Of a DNA stretch of 10,094 nt, positions 7,301-10,094 are shown one piece after another. Position 1 is the stretch's first letter. Every line of letters starts with the position of its first letter. The DNA is from Actinomycetota bacterium. GTDB lineage: Bacteria; Actinomycetota; Thermoleophilia; Solirubrobacterales; 70-9. The position numbers were made by a program, and so were the translations under genes. Location of the stretch: contig JAFDWD010001097.1 of the NCBI GenBank assembly GCA_018268695.1, positions 1 to 10,094 on the forward strand. Reading direction: 5' to 3'. Under the pieces are notes generated by a model. It searched no databases. It was given only the letters and a program-made list of their open reading frames with translations, and was not told the origin of the DNA.

Positions 7301-8722
7301 CTGCTGGTGCACGGCTCGAACCTCTACATGGGCGGCTCGTTCACCGAGGTGAGCGGGGTGCCGCGCCATCGGATCGCCGTCTTCCGGACCTCTGACGGGG
7401 TGCTGACGGGATGGAGCACGGACGTCTCGGGCCCCGTCACCTCGCTGGCCATCTCCGGCACCGACCTCGTGATCGGCGGCAACTTCGCCTCGGTCGGCGG
7501 CGTCCCTCACTCCCGCGTGGCCGCGGTCGAACTCGGGACCGGCGGGCCGTTGCCGTGGAGCGTCGGCGTCGACGCGACCGTCCAGGCGGTCGCCGCCGAT
7601 GCGGAAACCATCTACATCGCCGGCATCTTCGACCACGTGGGCGGGGCCGAACACCGGACCGTGGCGGCGATCGACAAGGCCACGGGCGAAGTCGAGGACT
7701 GGAATCCCGGGATCGAAGGCAACGGCACCAGCCTGGCGCTCGCCGGGTCGGTGCTCTACGTCGGCACGGCGACCGAACTGGTCGGTGTCGACGCCGCGAG
7801 CGGCAACCTGACCGCCTGGGAACCGGACATGGAACGGCTCCTCGGCGGGGTCAGGGCGCTCCTGTCCTCCGGCTCCACCGTCTACGTCGGCGGCAACTTC
7901 TTCGGCTTCGGCGGGCGGGCGCACGAAGGCTTCGCCGCCTTCGGCCAGGGGCCGCCGACGAACGTCGTCGTCCCGTCGGTGACCGGCGCCGCCCTGGCGG
8001 GCCACCAGCTCCTCTGCTCGCCCGGCAGCTGGAGCGGCAAGGTGACCGGCTACACGCGCCAGTGGCTGCGCGGCGGCCTGGAGATCGCCGGCGAGACCGG
8101 CGCCGAATACAACGTCCTTGCCGGCGATGTCGGCAAGGAGCTCGCCTGCCGGGTGGTGGCGCGCAACGACACCGGCTCCGCCACCGCGACCAGCGCCGCC
8201 GTCGCGGTGCCCGCCGAAGGCGAACGGGGAGCCACCGGGGAACCGGGGGCCGCCGGTGAACGCGGCGCGACCGGTGAACGCGGAGAAAGGGGCGAAACCG
8301 GCGGTGCGGGCGCACGCGGCGAAGCCGGGGCGCAGGGCGAACCCGGCGCGGCCGGGGCGACTGGCACGGCCGGAGCCACCGGTGCGACCGGGACCGCCGG
8401 AGCAAACGGCGCCACGGGGGCAAACGGGGCCGCGGGGGCCGCGGGCGCGGCTGGGGCCATGGGCCCCGAAGGCAGCGCCGGGTCGAGCGCCAAGGTGACC
8501 TGTCAGAAGCAGGGCGCCAAGTTCCGCTGCACTGTCACCTACCGGGCCGCCCAGACCGCGAAGGTGGCGGTCCTACGCGGTGGAAAGGTGATCGCGAAGG
8601 GCACGGCCCGGGTCCAGTCCGGCCGCGCCACCTTCAAGTTCACCGTCCCCCACGGCACCTACCAGCTGGAATCGACCGAACGCGGCGCCAACCTCGTCAC
8701 CCAGATCTGGATCCACGTCTAG
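4352..8722 (+). CDS. Large secreted multidomain protein: beta-propellers, PKD, Ig-like and collagen-like domains
   Basis: This 1456-residue exported protein reads as follows. A signal peptide covers 1-26, with basic MSRIVR, a hydrophobic core and SALA before cleavage. About 40-437 form 7-8 blades of 48-55 residues, each with a GGSWS-like strand (GGSWSAAQ, GGSWSTPH, GGSWTTPT, GGGWSAVA, GGSWSAVA, GGSWTSPA, GGAWAAPT). A PKD domain (443-523) has WEFGDG at 475-480 and SHTYNGGGAYQVTVTA. About 525-1199 hold 14 repeats of the VYVGGSFTxxGGxxRxxLAA type, as in delta-60/DUF5122 propellers, enough for two seven-blade propellers. An Ig-like domain (1200-1287) has a probable disulfide (CSPGSW ... LACRV). 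Thirty Gly-X-Y triplets span 1290-1379. A C-terminal domain (1380-1456) has the pair VTC...FRC. No sortase motif, membrane anchor, S-layer domain or catalytic motif is seen, so a binding, adhesion or surface-structure role is inferred. Glu codons are about 77 GAA to 8 GAG, unlike the flanking genes. It is divergent from the DUF1254 gene with shared operators. Confidence 0.9.
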   Translation: MSRIVRLALLAAALVVLLALPGSALAAAGPAWLEPENVSAVGGESSLPEVAFNAQGDLAAAWVAHEGGHTVIQAATRPAGGSWSAAQRISATSPSAQGAKVGVDAAGDVTVVWEQGEGETFVIYGADLPAGGSWSTPHAISDVAGNSRVPALAVSSAGEATVLWSEEEGHSSRTRIRSSWRSGGGSWTTPTWLDSATGPEWGPQLAVAADGTVTAAWEGSNQIDTATRPEGGGWSAVAVLLPNTSAESFASSPSLAVASTGAAVIAWRDEIEEEGNVIEGAVRPAGGSWSAVARLSSIGGDPFAPQVGIDKAGNATAVWRMKSGGQWVIEAAEAPAGGSWTSPAQISTPGVHAFFPDLAVTPDGEAVAAWERSDGTNTRIETAVHPAGGAWAAPTIHSQAGANAEHPALAADGVGDMALAWERFQAGKPYIQVAGYDAGPQLGGLSIPATATAGQPAAFSVSPVGVWLPASAVSWEFGDGETAAGTNVSHTYNGGGAYQVTVTASDSGGAARSASGEVTVSGAGKEEPVEWAPDQPLAGFAVQGKVEAIARSGERVYIGGEFGFVGQPARGAVTIDPETGEATAPAFETDAGIFSATPDGSGGTYVGGEFRRILGGRRSHLAHVLPGGELDRDFTIQADGNITALARSGSTLFVAGSFTHIGGQTRPHLASINLNTEEVTSWNPAPNGNVNSLAVSGANVYVGGPFTNVGGVPRNHLAAIELASNTPTAWAPEPNGSVNTIVADEYAVYVGGSFTEFEGRSQARLASYDTLDEEPTAWSPAPNGDVSSLALTGNVVYVGGSFSEIGGRARTRLAAVRRGGNGEATSFHPPGPASAPASLDVDGSTLYATGSFTKVGGEARTRLAAFDTVSGLLRAWNPGLGATGDVILARGSGVLVGGVFQTACGEPRQNLAALDSSTSQLLPWNPGADGRVQALATDGTTVYATGEFANAGGLERSGPVALDALTGAGDPGWDPEPNGSVSALLVHGSNLYMGGSFTEVSGVPRHRIAVFRTSDGVLTGWSTDVSGPVTSLAISGTDLVIGGNFASVGGVPHSRVAAVELGTGGPLPWSVGVDATVQAVAADAETIYIAGIFDHVGGAEHRTVAAIDKATGEVEDWNPGIEGNGTSLALAGSVLYVGTATELVGVDAASGNLTAWEPDMERLLGGVRALLSSGSTVYVGGNFFGFGGRAHEGFAAFGQGPPTNVVVPSVTGAALAGHQLLCSPGSWSGKVTGYTRQWLRGGLEIAGETGAEYNVLAGDVGKELACRVVARNDTGSATATSAAVAVPAEGERGATGEPGAAGERGATGERGERGETGGAGARGEAGAQGEPGAAGATGTAGATGATGTAGANGATGANGAAGAAGAAGAMGPEGSAGSSAKVTCQKQGAKFRCTVTYRAAQTAKVAVLRGGKVIAKGTARVQSGRATFKFTVPHGTYQLESTERGANLVTQIWIHV
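4460..5665 (+). repeat. Coding repeats: first propeller, 7-8 blades
   Basis: Seven clear GGSW-type strands recur about every 144-165 nt, each followed by an [AV]-rich strand and a D/AxxGxxxxxW strand (for example VGVDAAGDVTVVWEQ). An eighth, weaker unit (WERFQAGKPYIQVAGYD) closes the series. The DNA copies are diverged, so this is an old protein repeat rather than a recent tandem duplication. Confidence 0.75.
5924..7948 (+). repeat. Coding repeats: 14 delta-60/DUF5122-type units
   Basis: The [VL]Y[VI]GG.F strand recurs 14 times, at intervals of about 140-147 nt (47-49 residues), usually followed by GG..R..LAA.D, then a Trp-containing strand (WNP) and a G.V..LA strand. Unit 13 (LYVGTATELVGVD) is degenerate and lacks the GGxF turn; unit 8 carries a lone Cys (FQTACGEPR). 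Fourteen units fit two seven-blade propellers. Confidence 0.8.
8219..8488 (+). repeat. Coding repeats: 30 Gly-X-Y collagen-like triplets
   Basis: Thirty uninterrupted triplets code a collagen-like stalk. The first half is charged (GER, GET, GAR, GEP); the second half is almost all GAT, GTA, GAN and GAA and nearly free of proline. This polarity suggests a charged, stabler half and a low-complexity Ala/Thr/Asn half. Confidence 0.88.
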
Positions 8723-8741
8723 CCACGCGCTCCACGCCGGC

Positions 8742-9371
8742 TCAGCAGGTCGCCAGGAAGCGGTCGATCAGGGCCTCGATGGCGGGGCGGTCGAGTGCCT
8801 CGCTGGTGCCCTGCAGCTGGTCGACCGTGATGCCGTCGAGGAGCGCGATCAGCTGGCCGGCGTGGCTCTCCGGCGTGGCGCAGCCGCCGGCCCGGAGGAA
8901 GGCCACGGCGAGGGCGACGAAGCGGCGGCGGGAGTCGTCCATCACCGCGTGCAGGGTCGGCCGGCGGGTGGCCTCGAGGGCGAGCTCGTAGCGGGCGGTC
9001 AGGAGGCCCCGCGCGGCCGGGTCGAAGACCCGATCGAGGGTGGCGAGCAGCAACGCCCGCAGCTGGTCGCGGTCGAGCGTGAGGCCGGCGCCGGAGAACG
9101 CTGCGACGTCCTCGTCCGGCGGCATGTCGAGCTCGGCGTGGCGTCGCGCCGCCGCCTCGAGCAGCGCCTCGCGGGTGCGGAAGTAGTTGGAGGTCGAGCC
9201 GGAGGGCAGGCCGGCGGCCTCGTCGACGGCGCGGTGGGTGAGCCCGCGAGAACCGTGCTCGCCGATCACCGCCAGGGCCGCGTCGGCGATCTCCTGGCGC
9301 CGACGCTCGGGCTCCGGGGCGCTTCTACGTCTCCTCGAGGAGGCTCCTGCCACCCGCGCACAGTAGCCCAA
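8742..9371 (-). CDS. TetR/AcrR-family transcriptional regulator
   Basis: This protein of up to 209 residues has the N-terminal TetR helix-turn-helix: RRRQEIADAALAVIGEHG (23-40), GLTHRAVDEAAGL (43-55) and the recognition part PSGSTSNYFRTREALLEA (56-73). The C-terminal half (about 80-209) is helical with little conservation, as usual for the ligand-binding domain; its ligand is unknown. The start is uncertain. The longest frame begins with TTG at 9371, 9 nt after the methyltransferase stop, but its GAGG lies only 1 nt away. GTG at 9353 would remove six residues and still keep the whole DNA-binding domain. It is probably co-transcribed with the methyltransferase upstream and converges on the large secreted protein gene with a 19-nt gap that shows no hairpin. 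I see no copy of the ACTACA-NN-TGTAGT operator near this gene, so control of the divergent pair by it is unproven. Confidence 0.87.
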   Translation of the reverse strand: MGYCARVAGASSRRRRSAPEPERRRQEIADAALAVIGEHGSRGLTHRAVDEAAGLPSGSTSNYFRTREALLEAAARRHAELDMPPDEDVAAFSGAGLTLDRDQLRALLLATLDRVFDPAARGLLTARYELALEATRRPTLHAVMDDSRRRFVALAVAFLRAGGCATPESHAGQLIALLDGITVDQLQGTSEALDRPAIEALIDRFLATC

Positions 9372-9380
9372 GCCTCGACG

Positions 9381-10094
9381 TCAACGTGGCGGGAGGGCGA
9401 GTTGGCGGAGGCGCCAGGTGACGGGTGGTGTATTCGCTTCGTTTTGGGCGATGCGCTCGAGGGCCGAGGCGAGGGCGGCCAGCTCCTCGGGGTCGTGGGA
9501 CTCGGTCACCTCGGGTCGGCGACGCCAGGTCTCGAGGTTCATCGCGAACATCCGGCCCGCGACCGGCGCGGGGACGAGGAGCGCCGTCACCGGGCCCTCG
9601 CCGAGTTGCGGTCCGACCTCGAGCGTGTGGCCGTTGGCGGCGAGCATCTCCCGCTGTAGGTCGAGGTAGGCGGAGAGGGTCGCGTCCCCGGTCTCGATCG
9701 ACTCGACCTCCTCGACCAGCAGCCGCCCCCGCTCCGACAGCCGGCCGCGCCAGAGGTCGATCGCGGCGAGCGGGTCGGGCAGGTGGCCCAGCAGGAAGCG
9801 GGCGAAGATCAGGTCGGCGTCGGTGACTTCGAGCGGCAGGTCGAGCGCGTCGGCGCAGAGCAGGCGGGTGCGGTCGTCGGCGATCCGCTTCGCCGCGGTG
9901 GAGACGAAGGCGGGCGAGGAGTCGACGCCGAGGAGGCGCGCCGGGCCGACCGTCGCCCGGATCAGCTCGGTGCTGAAACCAGGGCCGCAGCCGAGGTCGA
10001 TCGCGAACTCCGGCGCGGGGCGCGCCCGGGTGAGCAGGAACTGGCGCGTCGACTTGGCGAAGGTCGCCGCGAGGAGGGCGAGCCGCCGCGCCGC
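9381..10094 (-). CDS. Class I SAM-dependent methyltransferase (5' end outside window)
   Basis: The 237 C-terminal residues are present; the frame is open to the window edge. SAM-binding motif I is FAIDLGCGPGFST (fragment residues 30-42), followed by motif II-like LLGVDSSPAFV with the acidic ribose-binding Asp (58), then CADALDLPL (80-88) and the post-motif FARFLLGHLPDP (97-108), as in UbiE/trans-aconitate-type methyltransferases. LLVEEVESIET (125-135) and the region after it match a common actinobacterial subgroup of unknown substrate, by recollection only. A cytosolic small-molecule methyltransferase is the safest call. It lies 9 nt upstream of the TetR gene on the same strand, suggesting an operon in which the regulator may control its own methyltransferase. 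Glu codons are mainly GAG. Confidence 0.85.
   Translation of the reverse strand, partial: AARRLALLAATFAKSTRQFLLTRARPAPEFAIDLGCGPGFSTELIRATVGPARLLGVDSSPAFVSTAAKRIADDRTRLLCADALDLPLEVTDADLIFARFLLGHLPDPLAAIDLWRGRLSERGRLLVEEVESIETGDATLSAYLDLQREMLAANGHTLEVGPQLGEGPVTALLVPAPVAGRMFAMNLETWRRRPEVTESHDPEELAALASALERIAQNEANTPPVTWRLRQLALPPR

Noticed and set aside
8723..8741. Terminator between the large gene and the convergent TetR gene
   Set aside because: The 19-nt gap has no stem of useful length and no T-run.
8742..9371. The TetR protein as the regulator binding the twin operators
   Set aside because: No copy of the operator is found near its own operon, it is over 4 kb away, and the core fits BlaI/CopY boxes at least as well; kept only as an alternative.

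Overview
The window is very GC-rich, almost fully coding bacterial DNA. The F420/flavin luciferase-like oxidoreductase, the large secreted protein built from propeller, PKD, Ig-like and collagen-like modules, and the codon use all point to a high-GC actinomycete. Thermoleophilia/Solirubrobacterales is my best guess, from protein style alone. No RNA gene, insertion sequence, CRISPR array or phage gene was seen.

Layout. (1) 1-2356, plus strand: a closely spaced three-gene run made of the 3' end of a type II dehydroquinase-like gene, an LLM-class (luciferase-like, probably F420-dependent) oxidoreductase, and a two-domain cupin resembling oxalate decarboxylase. Gaps of 22 and 34 nt suggest one operon, probably for metabolism of small organic acids or aromatic compounds; the substrate cannot be read from sequence. 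(2) 2357-2779: a gene-free 423-nt gap between convergent genes. It holds three different long hairpins (perfect 22-bp, perfect 18-bp, and 18-bp extendable to 23 bp) plus an 11-bp inverted repeat enclosing the first. (3) 2780-8722: a divergent pair of exported proteins. On the minus strand is a DUF1254/DUF1214 protein; on the plus strand is a 1456-residue secreted protein with signal peptide, 7-8-blade propeller, PKD domain, 14 copies of a 47-49-residue propeller repeat, Ig-like domain, 30 Gly-X-Y triplets and a C-terminal two-cysteine domain. The 183-nt divergent promoter region carries two near-identical palindromic operators, ACTACA-NN-TGTWGT, exactly 100 bp apart, one on each gene's side. 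(4) 8742-10094, minus strand: a class I SAM methyltransferase (its start lies outside the window) followed 9 nt later by a TetR-family regulator, converging on the large gene.

The most notable signals are the hairpin cluster, the paired operators, and a Glu-specific codon anomaly. The large gene uses GAA about ten times as often as GAG, while the flanking plus-strand genes use GAG almost exclusively. Lys and Gln codons do not follow the change. The DUF1254 gene is intermediate, which supports treating the divergent pair as one evolutionary and regulatory unit.
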